Source: Mycobacterium sp. E1214
GTDB taxonomy: Bacteria; Actinomycetota; Actinomycetes; Mycobacteriales; Mycobacteriaceae
Assembly: GCF_001666755.1 (NCBI RefSeq)
Contig: NZ_LZJC01000039.1
Location: 1-64,000, forward strand
Reading direction: 5' to 3'
Length of the DNA: 64,000 nucleotides
Of the stretch, positions 34,702 to 43,643 are shown piece after piece. The position numbers and the translations under genes are program-made. Position 1 is the first letter of the stretch. The number at the start of each line of letters is the position of its first letter. The notes beneath the pieces are model-generated. The model was not told the DNA's origin. It did no database searches and was given only the letters and a program-made list of their open reading frames with translations.

Positions 34702-37395
34702 ATGAGCCCCCCAGCCCCCCCTGCGCTGACCGTGCGGTACGAGGGAGCGGAGCGCACCTTCGCGGCCGGCAACGACGTGGTCATCGGGCGTGACCTGCGC
34801 GCCGACGTCCGCGTCGCGCATCCGCTGATCTCGCGCACCCACCTCATCGTGCGCTTCGACCAGGGGCGCTGGGTCGCCATCGACAATGGCAGCCTCAACG
34901 GCCTGTACGTCCACAACCGTCGCGTGCCGCTCGTCGACATCCAGGACGGTCTGCGGGTCAACATCGGCAACCCGGACGGGCCGGCGCTGACCTTCGAAGT
35001 CGGCCGGCACCAGGGATCCGTCGGCAGCCCCCCGCTGACCACCTCCGTCCCGCTGATCAACACCCCGAGCGGGCCGGTCGCCCGGGTGCCACAGGGACAG
35101 CCGCTCGTCGTGGCACGCCCGCAACAGCCGCCCTCGGCGTCGTTTCGCCACCCCGCCCCAGCCGGCCAGCCGCCCAGCGCGCCGATGCCGAGCCAGCCGC
35201 CCAGCGGGCCGCTGCCCGGCCCCGCGGGAGCGCAGCCCCGGTACCCGACCGGCGGCCCGCCCGCCGCCCCGCCCACGGGGGCGCAGCACGCGCCGCCCAG
35301 CGGGCCCCAGCACGCGCCGCAGATCTACCGCTCGACGGCCTCGGCGAGCGCGGCGGCGCCCCCCACCACCGCCGAGCCCGCGGTGCTGCAGACGGGCCGC
35401 ATCGGGGGCGACTCGTCGGTGCTCGCGACGTCGATGATGAAGATCCTGCGGCCCGGCAAGGCGCTGGAATCGACGCCCGGCGCCATCACCATCGGCCGCG
35501 CCAACGACAACGACATCGTCATCCCCGAGGTGCTCGCCTCGCGCCACCACGCCACGCTGATCCCCGGTCCCAACGGCACCGAGATCCACGACAACCGCAG
35601 CATCAACGGCACCTTCGTCAACGGCTCCCGCGTCGACTCCGCCCTGTTGCACGACGGCGACGTCGTCACGATCGGCAACATCGACCTCGTCTTCCACGGC
35701 GGCACCCTGGCCCGCCGCGACCAGGCCGCCACCGCCACCCGCACCGGCGGCCTCGACGTGCGCGGCGTGACATGGACGATCGAGACCACCAAGACGCTGC
35801 TGGACAACATCTCGCTGACCGCGCAGCCCGGCACGCTCACGGCGGTCATCGGCCCGTCCGGCGCCGGCAAGTCGACCTTCGCGCGGCTGGTCGCCGGCTA
35901 CACCCACCCGACCACCGGCACGGTGTCCTTCGAGGGCCACAACATCCACGCCGAGTACGCCTCGTTGCGCAGCCGCATCGGGATGGTCCCGCAGGACGAC
36001 GTGGTGCACGGTCAGCTGACCGTCCAGCAGGCGCTGATGTACGCCGCGGAGCTGCGCCTGCCGCCCGACACCACGAAGGAGGACCGGGCGCAGGTGGTCG
36101 CGCGGGTGCTCGAGGAACTCGAGATGACCAAGCACCTGCACACCCGGGTCGACAAGCTGTCCGGCGGGCAGCGGAAGCGGGCCTCGGTGGCGCTGGAGCT
36201 GCTCACCGGCCCGTCGCTGCTGATCCTCGACGAGCCGACCTCGGGCCTGGACCCGGCGCTGGACCGGCAGGTGATGACCATGCTGCGCCAGCTCGCCGAC
36301 GCCGGGCGCGTGGTGCTGGTGGTCACCCACTCGCTGACCTACCTCGACGTCTGCGACCAGGTGCTGCTGCTGGCGCCGGGCGGCAAGACCGCGTTCTGCG
36401 GGCCGCCCAGCCAGATCGGCGCCGCCATGGGCACCACCAACTGGGCGGACATCTTCAGCGGCGTCGCCAACGACCCCGACGGCGCGCAGGCGCGCTACCT
36501 GGCGCGGACCGGGCCGCCGCCGCCCCCGCCGCCCGCGGAGAAACCGGCCGAGCTGGGCGACCCGTCGCACACCAGCCTGTTCCGGCAGTTCTCCACGATC
36601 GCCCGCCGGCAGATGCGGCTGATCGTGTCCGACCGCGGCTACTTCGTCTTCCTCGCGGTGCTGCCGTTCATCATGGGATCGCTGTCGATGTCGGTGCCCG
36701 GCGATGTCGGGTTCGGCATCCCCAACCCGATGGGCGCGGCGCCCAACGAGCCCGGCCAGATCCTGGTGCTGCTCAACGTCGGCGCCGTGTTCATGGGCAC
36801 CGCGCTGACCATCCGAGACCTGATCGGCGAGCGCGCCATCTTCCTGCGCGAGCAGGCGGTCGGGTTGTCCACCTCGGCGTACCTGCTGGCGAAGGTCTGC
36901 GTGTACACCGTGTTCGCGATCGTCCAGTCGGCGATCGTCACCGTGATCACGGTCATCGGCAAGGGCGCGCCGACCCAGGGCGCCGTGGCCCTGGGCAAGC
37001 CGGCGCTCGAGCTGTTCGCCGACATCGCGCTGACCTGCGTCGCCTCGGCGATGCTCGGCCTCGCCCTGTCGGCGATCGCGAAGTCCAACGAGCAGATCAT
37101 GCCGCTGCTCGTGGTCGCCGTCATGTCGCAGCTGGTGTTCTCGGGCGGGATGATCCCCGTGACGAACCGCGTCGGACTCGACCAGATGTCGTGGGTAACC
37201 CCGGCGCGGTGGGGGTTCGCGGCCTCGGCCTCCACCGCCGATCTCATCAAGCTGGTGCCCGGCCCGTTGACGCCGAAAGACTCGCACTGGCATCACACGC
37301 CGGCGGCCTGGTGGTTCGACGTCGGCATGCTGGCGCTGATCAGCGCCGTCTACCTCGGCTTCGTGCGCTGGAGGATCCGGCTGAAAGGCGGCTGA
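34702..37395 (+). CDS. FHA-domain ABC transporter, Rv1747-like
   Basis: This 897-residue exporter has an FHA domain at about 10-100 (VIGRDLRADVRV, SRTHL, NGLYVHN), a proline-rich linker of about 130 residues, a second FHA domain at about 255-330 (TIGRANDNDIVI, SRHHA, NGTFVNGS), an ABC ATPase at about 355-575 (Walker A GPSGAGKST near 384, signature LSGGQRKR, Walker B LLILDEPTSGLD) and an ABC-2-type membrane domain with six helices from about 640. The tuberculosis homologue (865) exports cell-wall lipids and is phosphorylated by PknF, encoded just upstream there. Here no kinase gene is adjacent; the only two kinases lie 19 kb away on the other strand. The ATG at 34702 starts the first FHA domain closely. 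Confidence 0.93.
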   Translation: MSPPAPPALTVRYEGAERTFAAGNDVVIGRDLRADVRVAHPLISRTHLIVRFDQGRWVAIDNGSLNGLYVHNRRVPLVDIQDGLRVNIGNPDGPALTFEVGRHQGSVGSPPLTTSVPLINTPSGPVARVPQGQPLVVARPQQPPSASFRHPAPAGQPPSAPMPSQPPSGPLPGPAGAQPRYPTGGPPAAPPTGAQHAPPSGPQHAPQIYRSTASASAAAPPTTAEPAVLQTGRIGGDSSVLATSMMKILRPGKALESTPGAITIGRANDNDIVIPEVLASRHHATLIPGPNGTEIHDNRSINGTFVNGSRVDSALLHDGDVVTIGNIDLVFHGGTLARRDQAATATRTGGLDVRGVTWTIETTKTLLDNISLTAQPGTLTAVIGPSGAGKSTFARLVAGYTHPTTGTVSFEGHNIHAEYASLRSRIGMVPQDDVVHGQLTVQQALMYAAELRLPPDTTKEDRAQVVARVLEELEMTKHLHTRVDKLSGGQRKRASVALELLTGPSLLILDEPTSGLDPALDRQVMTMLRQLADAGRVVLVVTHSLTYLDVCDQVLLLAPGGKTAFCGPPSQIGAAMGTTNWADIFSGVANDPDGAQARYLARTGPPPPPPPAEKPAELGDPSHTSLFRQFSTIARRQMRLIVSDRGYFVFLAVLPFIMGSLSMSVPGDVGFGIPNPMGAAPNEPGQILVLLNVGAVFMGTALTIRDLIGERAIFLREQAVGLSTSAYLLAKVCVYTVFAIVQSAIVTVITVIGKGAPTQGAVALGKPALELFADIALTCVASAMLGLALSAIAKSNEQIMPLLVVAVMSQLVFSGGMIPVTNRVGLDQMSWVTPARWGFAASASTADLIKLVPGPLTPKDSHWHHTPAAWWFDVGMLALISAVYLGFVRWRIRLKGG

Positions 37396-37407
37396 GCGCC
37401 GCGTGCG

Positions 37408-37572
37408 TCAGGCCCCCTTGCGCAGCACCTGGTCGGCCGCCGCCCGCATCCGGTCGGACAGCTGCAGCAGGTCGTGCTCGCCGACGCCGAGGGGCAGGGT
37501 GTAGGCCAGCTGCCGCAGCTCGACGGCGTAGCCGCGGAGCTCTTCACGGAGTCGCATCTCAACAGTGGGCAT
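37408..37572 (-). CDS. Small hypothetical protein, 54 residues
   Basis: This short, mostly helical protein (MRLREELRGYAVELRQLAY, then SDRMRAAADQVLRKG) has no known domain. The ATG at 37572 has GGGAGA 5 bases upstream, a convincing start; a longer reading adds a basic low-complexity head. It converges with the ABC exporter gene, with 12 bp between stops. Its function is unknown, possibly a small protein-binding adaptor. Confidence 0.6.
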   Translation of the reverse strand: MPTVEMRLREELRGYAVELRQLAYTLPLGVGEHDLLQLSDRMRAAADQVLRKGA

Positions 37573-37803
37573 GGTCTCTCCCTCTGGCTGGACGGGGCGC
37601 AACGCCTGTCCGCGTCGACCGGCCGATTGGAGCATCTTCGCAGCCCGCACCCCGGACTGCGAGACCGCCGAGGCATTTTAACGGGAGTTTGACAGCGCCT
37701 TTACAGTGCGCGCTGCCGGCCGCCCGGCGCGATGCTGCGAAATCCCGGGCGCGATCTCGCCGCGGCGTTACGCTGACGCTGCCCCGTGAAAGGTGAGGCC
37801 CGG

Positions 37804-38982
37804 ATGGACTTTGAGCTCAACGACGAGCAACGCGCCTGGCTGGGCGAGGTCCGCGAGTTCCTGCACGAGCACGTCACCGCCGAGCTGCGCGCCGAGCTGG
37901 CCGAGCACGACCTGGAATACCCGGGCGGGGAGGTGGCGCGCTTTCGGCGCGCGATCGGCGCCAAAGGGTGGTTCGGCCTGAACTGGCCGCGCCAATACGG
38001 GGGACTGGGGCTGGGCGCGGTCCACCTGCACCTGCTGATGAGCGAGTTCGAGTACTGGGGCGTGCCCGGGCCGGACCTCACGGTGACCTCGGTGGCGCCG
38101 ATGATCATGCGGCACGGCACCGAACGCAACAAGAGCGACTGGCTGCCGCTGATCGCCCGGGGCGAGATGGTCTGCGCGGTCGGCTATTCCGAGCCGGACG
38201 CGGGTACCGACTTGGCCAGCCTGCGCACCAGCGCCACCCGCGACGGTGACCACTGGGTCATCAACGGCACCAAGACCTGGAACAGCGGCGCGCACCGCGC
38301 CACCCACGAATGGCTGTGCGTGCGCACCGATCCCGACGCCGCCCGGCACCGCGGGCTCTCGGTCGTCATCGTGCCGATCGACAGCCCAGGCGTGCAGATC
38401 CGTCCGCTGTACGCGTGGTCGGGTTACCGCACCAACCAGGTGCACTTCGACAACGTGCGGGTCCCCGTCACCAACCTGATCGGCGACGTCAACCGTGGCT
38501 GGACGTACATCACCGGGGCGCTGGACCTCGAGCGCGGCGCGCTCACCAACCCGGGGGACCTGCGCCGCGCCGTCGACGAGCTGCGCCGGCTGGCGGGCAC
38601 GCCGCGCCGGGACCGGACGGTGCCGGCCGACAGCCCGTCGCTGCGCCGCCGGCTCGCGCAGGCCGAGGCCGACGTGGCGGTCGCCACCTTGATGGGCTAC
38701 GAGGCCGCGTCGATCCTGGACGACGGCGTCATCCCCACCGTCGAGGTCAGCGTCGAGAAAATATTCACCAGCGAGTTGCGCCAGCGCATCGCGGAGTTGG
38801 CGCTCGACCTGCTCGGGCCCGACGGGCTGCTGGCGCACCGCAACCCGGCCGCGCCGCTCGCCGGCACCTTCGAGCGGCTCTACCGGGCGGCGCCCCTGAT
38901 GCGCTTCGGCGGGGGCACCAACGAGGTGCTGCGCGACATCGTCGCCCAACGCGGGCACGGCCTGCCCTCCTACGGACGCTGA
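37804..38982 (+). CDS. Acyl-CoA dehydrogenase, first gene of a side-chain beta-oxidation operon
   Basis: This 392-residue FadE-type enzyme has an N-terminal helical domain, a central strand domain (VGYSEPDAGTDLASL near 126-140, TKTWNSGAHRATHEW near 158-172) and a C-terminal helical domain ending in RFGGGTNEVLRDIVA. The following gene encodes a second, shorter dehydrogenase; in mycobacterial steroid pathways such pairs form alpha2beta2 enzymes (FadE28-FadE29, FadE26-FadE27) acting on branched side chains, and the same is inferred here. The ATG at 37804 has GAGG six bases upstream; a GTG at 37786 is possible. Gaps of -4 to 19 bp join it to eight downstream genes. Confidence 0.9.
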   Translation: MDFELNDEQRAWLGEVREFLHEHVTAELRAELAEHDLEYPGGEVARFRRAIGAKGWFGLNWPRQYGGLGLGAVHLHLLMSEFEYWGVPGPDLTVTSVAPMIMRHGTERNKSDWLPLIARGEMVCAVGYSEPDAGTDLASLRTSATRDGDHWVINGTKTWNSGAHRATHEWLCVRTDPDAARHRGLSVVIVPIDSPGVQIRPLYAWSGYRTNQVHFDNVRVPVTNLIGDVNRGWTYITGALDLERGALTNPGDLRRAVDELRRLAGTPRRDRTVPADSPSLRRRLAQAEADVAVATLMGYEAASILDDGVIPTVEVSVEKIFTSELRQRIAELALDLLGPDGLLAHRNPAAPLAGTFERLYRAAPLMRFGGGTNEVLRDIVAQRGHGLPSYGR

Positions 38983-39001
38983 CGGGAAACCCGCGCCGCC
39001 G

Positions 39002-40099
39002 ATGAAAGCGATCCCCACGGCCGAACAGCGTCAGTTCGCCGCGTCGCTGCGCGCCCTACTCGCGGCCGAGAACCCGGTGAGCGCGGTGCGCGGCCTGCAC
39101 GAACCGGGCGCCGACCGGCGCTCACCGGCGTTGTGGAAGGCGCTCGCCGACGCCGGCGTGTTCGGGCTGGGGATCGCCGAGGAGTACGGCGGGTCGGGCG
39201 GCTCGCTGGCCGACCTCGCCGCCTTCTACACCGAGGCCGGCCGCGCGCTGTGCCCCACCACGGTGCACGCCAGCGTGCAGGCCGCGCTGGCGATCGACGC
39301 GCTGGGCTCCCCGGCCGATAAGGAGGCGTGGCTGCCCGCCTTGACGTCGGGAGCCACCCGCGCCACCACCGCGCTGGCCAACCCCCGCGACGCGGCCGAC
39401 GTCACGCCGCCGCTGCGCGTCGCGCAAGGCGGGCGGCTGACCGGGACCGCGGACTACGTCGCCGACGCCGACGTCGCCGACGTCGTGGTGGTGTCCGCCG
39501 CGGACGGTGACCACACGCGGGTGTTCGTCGTCGACGTGCCGGCACCGGGCCTCACCGCCGAGCCGCTCGCCATGGCCGGCGCGCACCGGGCGTTCACCCT
39601 GCGCTTCGACGACGTCCGAGCGGGGCCGCCGCTGTCCGGTGCCCCGGCGCTGCGGCGGGTGGCCAACGCGGCGGTGGCGCTGGGCTCACTCGATCTGGTG
39701 GGCGCCGCGCAGGCGGTGCTCGAGCGCACCGTCGAATACACTTCGCTGCGCCACCAATTCGGCCGGCCCATCGCGTCCTTCCAGGCCGCCCAGCACCTGA
39801 TCGCCAACATGCACATCGCCCTCGCAGCCGCGCGACTGGCCGCCCACAGCGCGGTCTTCTGGATCGCGAAGGGGCGCACCGCGACCCGCGAGACCGCGAT
39901 CGCGCGCATGCACGCGGCCACGGCCGCGCGGCTGATTACCCGCGACGCCCACCAGTTGCACGGCGGCATGGGTTACGTCACCGAAACCGACCTGCACCTG
40001 TGGAGCGAACGGGTGCGGCTCGGCTCGACGCTCGGCGGCGGGGCCGACGTCGCCGCGGGCTGGCTCGAGGACAGCATGGCCGAACTGGAGCGCCGGTGA
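39002..40099 (+). CDS. Acyl-CoA dehydrogenase, partner subunit
   Basis: This 365-residue acyl-CoA dehydrogenase-fold protein is shorter in its middle domain than the upstream partner; TTALANPRDAADV replaces the usual substrate/flavin strand, which suggests that one subunit of the pair has lost part of its active site, as in known alpha2beta2 steroid dehydrogenases. The C-terminal half (RHQFGRPIASFQAAQHLIA near 245-263, HQLHGGMGYVTETDLHLW near 317-334) keeps the FAD-binding arginine and glutamine region. The ATG at 39002 starts 19 bp after the first subunit, and the stop overlaps the next start (GTGA). Confidence 0.9.
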   Translation: MKAIPTAEQRQFAASLRALLAAENPVSAVRGLHEPGADRRSPALWKALADAGVFGLGIAEEYGGSGGSLADLAAFYTEAGRALCPTTVHASVQAALAIDALGSPADKEAWLPALTSGATRATTALANPRDAADVTPPLRVAQGGRLTGTADYVADADVADVVVVSAADGDHTRVFVVDVPAPGLTAEPLAMAGAHRAFTLRFDDVRAGPPLSGAPALRRVANAAVALGSLDLVGAAQAVLERTVEYTSLRHQFGRPIASFQAAQHLIANMHIALAAARLAAHSAVFWIAKGRTATRETAIARMHAATAARLITRDAHQLHGGMGYVTETDLHLWSERVRLGSTLGGGADVAAGWLEDSMAELERR

Positions 40100-40596
40100 C
40101 CGACAAGACCTTGATCGACCCCGAATCCGCGTCGCGCGTCGGCACGGTCGCCGCAACGGCGACCGGCGAGGTGCACCGGCGCGACTGGCAGCGCTGGGCG
40201 GCGGCCGTCAGCGACGACAACCCGTTGTGGTTCGACCCGGACTACGCCCGGGCCAACGGATTCCGCGACATCGTCTGCCCGCCGTTGTTCCTGCAGTACG
40301 CCGTCCTGGGCGTCACCCCCCTGACGGCGCTGCGACCCGACGGTTCCTCCGGGGCGATCTCGGGCGGCCTGGCGTTCCCGCGCGCCCCCAAACGGATGGC
40401 CGGCGGGGAGAGTTTCACCTTCCACCTGCCGGCCTACGACGGTGACGCGGTCGACATGGTGCGCACCATCGCCTCGATCGTTGAAAAGCAAGGCCGCTCA
40501 GGCAAATTCGTGCTGGTGACCTGGCACACGGCCTACCGCAACCAGCATGGTGAGCTGCTCGCCGAGGCGGCCACGTCGATGATCGCGCGCCCCTAG
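40096..40596 (+). CDS. MaoC-type hydratase N-terminal-half subunit
   Basis: This 166-residue hotdog protein resembles the N-terminal half of MaoC/HTD2-type hydratases. The segment AAVSDDNPLWFDPDYA near 35-50 corresponds to the hydratase motif, but tryptophan stands where the catalytic histidine should be, so this half is probably structural and binds the CoA or substrate tail. It is followed 7 bp later by a complementary half that keeps a histidine. A heteromer like ChsH1-ChsH2 or HadA-HadB is inferred; it would hydrate the enoyl-CoA made by the upstream dehydrogenases. The GTG at 40096 overlaps the upstream stop by 4 bp. Confidence 0.84.
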   Translation: MTDKTLIDPESASRVGTVAATATGEVHRRDWQRWAAAVSDDNPLWFDPDYARANGFRDIVCPPLFLQYAVLGVTPLTALRPDGSSGAISGGLAFPRAPKRMAGGESFTFHLPAYDGDAVDMVRTIASIVEKQGRSGKFVLVTWHTAYRNQHGELLAEAATSMIARP

Positions 40597-40603
40597 GACC
40601 GCC

Positions 40604-41047
40604 ATGACCGATCAGGTGTACTACGACGACGTGAGGATCGGGCAGACCATCCCAACCCTCACGGTCACCGCCGACGAGACGCAGTTGTTCTTCTTCAGCG
40701 CCGCCACCTACAACGGCCACCGAATCCACTACGACAAGCAGTGGGCCCGCGAGGTCGAAGGGTACGACGACGTGCTGGTGCACGGGCCGCTGCAGGCGGC
40801 GCTGTTGGCCCGCGCGATCGGAAACTGGATCGGCGGCCGCGGGCGGCTGGTGTCCTTCTCGGTGCAGAACCGGGCCATCGCCTACCCCGGCCAGGCGCTG
40901 AGCTTCGGCGGCGAGATCACCGGCAAGCGCCTCGCCGACGGCGGTGCCGGCCTGGTGGACCTCGACATCGCGGGCCGCCGCGCGCAGACCGTGCTGATGC
41001 CGGGAACGGCGACCGTCGAGCTGCCGCGCCGCGGGGCGCCGGCATGA
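40604..41047 (+). CDS. MaoC/HTD2-type hydratase catalytic-half subunit
   Basis: This 147-residue single hotdog protein has the segment FSAATYNGHRIHYD near 31-44, typical of the C-terminal half of HTD2/mesaconyl-CoA-type hydratases, with the conserved histidine. HGPLQAALLARAI follows as the central hot-dog helix. It probably forms the active site together with the preceding subunit and hydrates a 2-enoyl-CoA. The stop overlaps the aldolase start by 4 bp (ATGA). Confidence 0.86.
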   Translation: MTDQVYYDDVRIGQTIPTLTVTADETQLFFFSAATYNGHRIHYDKQWAREVEGYDDVLVHGPLQAALLARAIGNWIGGRGRLVSFSVQNRAIAYPGQALSFGGEITGKRLADGGAGLVDLDIAGRRAQTVLMPGTATVELPRRGAPA

Positions 41048-42246
41048 CCGGCCTGCGCGGCGAAGCCGCGATCGTCGGCATCGCCGAGCTCCCGGCGGCG
41101 AAGCGGCCCGCCGGGGCCCCGTCGTTCACCCTCGACCAGTACGCGCTGCTGGCGAAGATGGTCATCGAGGACGCCGGCGTCGACCCCGGTTGCGTCAACG
41201 GCCTGCTAACCCACGGCATCGCCGAGTCGGCGCTGTTCGCGCCCGCGACGCTCTGCGAATACCTAGGAATGCCAATGGATTTCGGCGAGCGGGTGGACCT
41301 CGGCGGGGCGACTGCGGCGGGCATGGTGTGGCGCGCCGCCGCCGCCGACGTCCTCGGCGCCTGCGACGCGGCGCTGGCCGTCGTGCCCGGGTCGGCGGCC
41401 CTACCGCAGCCGTCGACGTCACCGCCACCCCCGCCCAATTGGTTTGGGGCGTCGTCGAATACGTATGGCTCACCGCAGGCCGAGTTCGAGATCCCGTACG
41501 GCAACGTCGGCCAGAACGCGCCCTACGCGCAGATCGCCCAGCGCTACGCGGCGGAGTTCGGCTACGACCCGGCCGCCCTCGCCAAGATCGCCGTCGACCA
41601 GCGCACCAACGCGGGCGCGCACCCGGGCGCGGTGTTCCACGGCACGCCGCTCACGGTGGCCGACGTGCTGGCCAGCCCGATGATCGCCGACCCCATCCAC
41701 CTGCTGGAGACCGTGCTGCGGGTGCACGGGGGAGCCGGGGTGCTGATCGCCAACGCCGACCTCGCCCGCCGCGCCCGACACCGCCCGGTCTGGATCACCG
41801 GCTTCGGCGAACACCTCGCGTTCAAGACACCCACCTACGCCGACGACCTGCTGCGCACCCCGATAGCGCGGGCCGCCGAGCGGGCGTTCGCCATGGCCGG
41901 GCTGGGGCGCGCCGACGTCGACGTCGCCTCCCTCTACGACTGCTACACCATCACCGTCTTGATGAGCCTGGAGGACGCCGGCTTCTGCGCCAAGGGCGCC
42001 GGCATGTCGTGGGTCACCGACCACGACCTGACCCATCGCGGCGACTTCCCGGTCAACACCGCGGGCGGGCAGCTGTCGTTCGGGCAGGCCGGCATGGCCG
42101 GCGGCATGCATCACGTGGTCGACGGCGCCCGCCAGGTGATGGGTCGCGCCGCCGCCGCCCAGGTCCCGGACTGCCACATCGCGTTCGTCACCGGCACCGG
42201 GGGCATCATGAGCGAGCAGGTCGCGCTGCTGATGCGGGGGGACTGA
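41044..42246 (+). CDS. Thiolase-fold lipid-transfer protein/aldolase, Ltp2-like
   Basis: This 400-residue thiolase-superfamily protein lacks the nucleophilic cysteine: where true thiolases have a Cys-Ala-Ser/Gly turn it has DLGGATAAGMVW near 89-100. The C-terminal domain keeps SLYDCYTITVLM near 298-309, a tyrosine-bearing loop, and NTAGGQLSFGQAGMAGGMHH near 339-358. Ltp2 enzymes of steroid side-chain degradation are such Cys-less retro-aldolases and need a DUF35 partner; here a DUF35 gene follows directly. It should split the hydroxylated side chain, releasing a short acyl-CoA and a ketone or aldehyde. The ATG overlaps the previous stop by 4 bp. Confidence 0.87.
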   Translation: MTGLRGEAAIVGIAELPAAKRPAGAPSFTLDQYALLAKMVIEDAGVDPGCVNGLLTHGIAESALFAPATLCEYLGMPMDFGERVDLGGATAAGMVWRAAAADVLGACDAALAVVPGSAALPQPSTSPPPPPNWFGASSNTYGSPQAEFEIPYGNVGQNAPYAQIAQRYAAEFGYDPAALAKIAVDQRTNAGAHPGAVFHGTPLTVADVLASPMIADPIHLLETVLRVHGGAGVLIANADLARRARHRPVWITGFGEHLAFKTPTYADDLLRTPIARAAERAFAMAGLGRADVDVASLYDCYTITVLMSLEDAGFCAKGAGMSWVTDHDLTHRGDFPVNTAGGQLSFGQAGMAGGMHHVVDGARQVMGRAAAAQVPDCHIAFVTGTGGIMSEQVALLMRGD

Positions 42247-42251
42247 CCGAG

Positions 42252-42653
42252 GTGAACCTGCCCGTACCCCAACCCACGCCCGTGTCCCGGCCCTTCTGGG
42301 ACGGCCTGACCCAGCGCCGCATCCTGGTCCAGTTCTCGCCGTCGCTGGGGCGCTACGTGTTCTACCCACGCACCCTGGCCCCCGGTACCCTGGCCGACGA
42401 TCTCCAGTGGCGCGAAATCGACGGCGCCGCAACGCTGTACACCTACACGGTCGCCCGCCGGCCCACCGGGCCGCCGTGGGCCGACGCGGTGCCGCAACTG
42501 CCGGCGGTGGTGCAGTGGGACGCCGGCCCGAAATTCAGCACCGAGCTCGTCGACGCGGACCCCGACGCGGTCGCAATCGGCATGCGCGTCGAGCCGGTGT
42601 TCTACGATCTGCCCGGAGAAGGGATCACGCTACTGAGGTATCGGCCGGCATGA
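42252..42653 (+). CDS. DUF35 OB-fold partner of the Ltp2-like aldolase
   Basis: This 133-residue protein has the DUF35 pattern: SRPFWDGLTQRRILVQ near 12-27 and an OB-fold core with LYTYTVARRPTGPPW near 62-76. The zinc-ribbon cysteines usual in the first half are all absent (the ribbon segment reads FSPSLGRYVFYPRTLAPG). In ChsH2 the DUF35 domain binds and activates Ltp2; the position directly after the aldolase gene suggests the same. The GTG at 42252 follows CCGAG. The stop overlaps the start of the hydrolase reading frame by 4 bp. Confidence 0.83.
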   Translation: MNLPVPQPTPVSRPFWDGLTQRRILVQFSPSLGRYVFYPRTLAPGTLADDLQWREIDGAATLYTYTVARRPTGPPWADAVPQLPAVVQWDAGPKFSTELVDADPDAVAIGMRVEPVFYDLPGEGITLLRYRPA

Positions 42654-43643
42654 GCGACCCGCCGCAGCGGGCGCAAGGCCCGGACGACGCCGACGACCCG
42701 ATCGGCGGCGCCGTGCAGGCGATGCTGCGCCGCCTGAACGACGGCTTCCCGCGCGTCGAGGACATGTCGGGCGCGGCCGCCCGCGCCGCGGTGGCCGAAC
42801 GGCACGCCCCGGCCGGCAACGTCGACGACGTGCACAGCACCGTGGACCGTCTGGTTCCCGGTGCCGCCGGTGAGATCCCGGTGCGGATCTACCAGCCGCA
42901 CGGCGCGCCCGGTCAGCGGCCCGCGATCGTGTTCTGCCATGGCGGCGGATTCGTGTTCTGCGACATCGAATCCCACGACGGCTTCTGCCGCGCGCTGGCC
43001 CGCGGCAGCCAGGCCGTCGTGGTGTCGGTCGGCTACCGCTTCGCCCCCGAACACCGGGCTCCGGCGGCCGCGCTCGACGCGTTCTCGGCGTTCTGTTGGG
43101 TGGTCGGTCACGGCGGCGAACTGGGCGTGGATCCGGCGCGGGTCGCCGTGGCCGGTGACAGCGCCGGGGGCAACCTGGCCGCCGTCACCGCGATCTTGTG
43201 CCGCGAGCGCGACGTCGCCAGGCCGGCCGCGCAGCTGCTGCTGTACCCGGTCATCGATCCCTCCTTCGAGACCGACAGCTATCGCCGTTGCGGCACCGGG
43301 TACTTCAATACCCGCGCCGCCATGCAGTGGTATTGGCGCCAAATACCTGGGCCCGGAACCCGCTTTCGACCCGCCCTACCTGGTCGCGCCCGCCCGGGCG
43401 GAGTCGCACGCAGAGCTGCCGCCCGCGGTGATCGTCACCGCCGGGCTGGACCCGCTGCACAGCGAGGGCTGCGACTACGCGCGCCGGCTGCGCGACGCCG
43501 GCGTCGCCGTCGTGCACCGCGACTTCCCGGGACTCTTCCACGGCTTCATGACGATTCCGTCCTTCCCGCCCGCGGCCTCGGCGCGCGACCTGGTCTGCGC
43601 AGACATCGCCGAGCTGCTGGGATCCCGAAAGGTGGCGCCGTGA
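42650..43643 (+). pseudogene. Alpha/beta hydrolase (HSL type) with a +1 frameshift
   Basis: The N-terminal part reads in one frame from ATG 42650 with the HSL oxyanion motif FCHGGGF near residue 100 and nucleophile elbow GDSAGGN near 170. Near 43335 homology switches to the next frame, which carries the C-terminal part (YLGPEPAFDPPYL, then TAGLDPLHSEG with the aspartate and FPGLFHGFM with the histidine) to a TGA at 43641-43643. Deleting one A of the AAA at 43341-43343 restores one frame of 330 residues reading WYWRQYLGPEP. So either the gene is freshly inactivated or the base is an assembly error. All triad residues are otherwise intact, and the BVMO start overlaps the restored stop. Confidence 0.85.
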
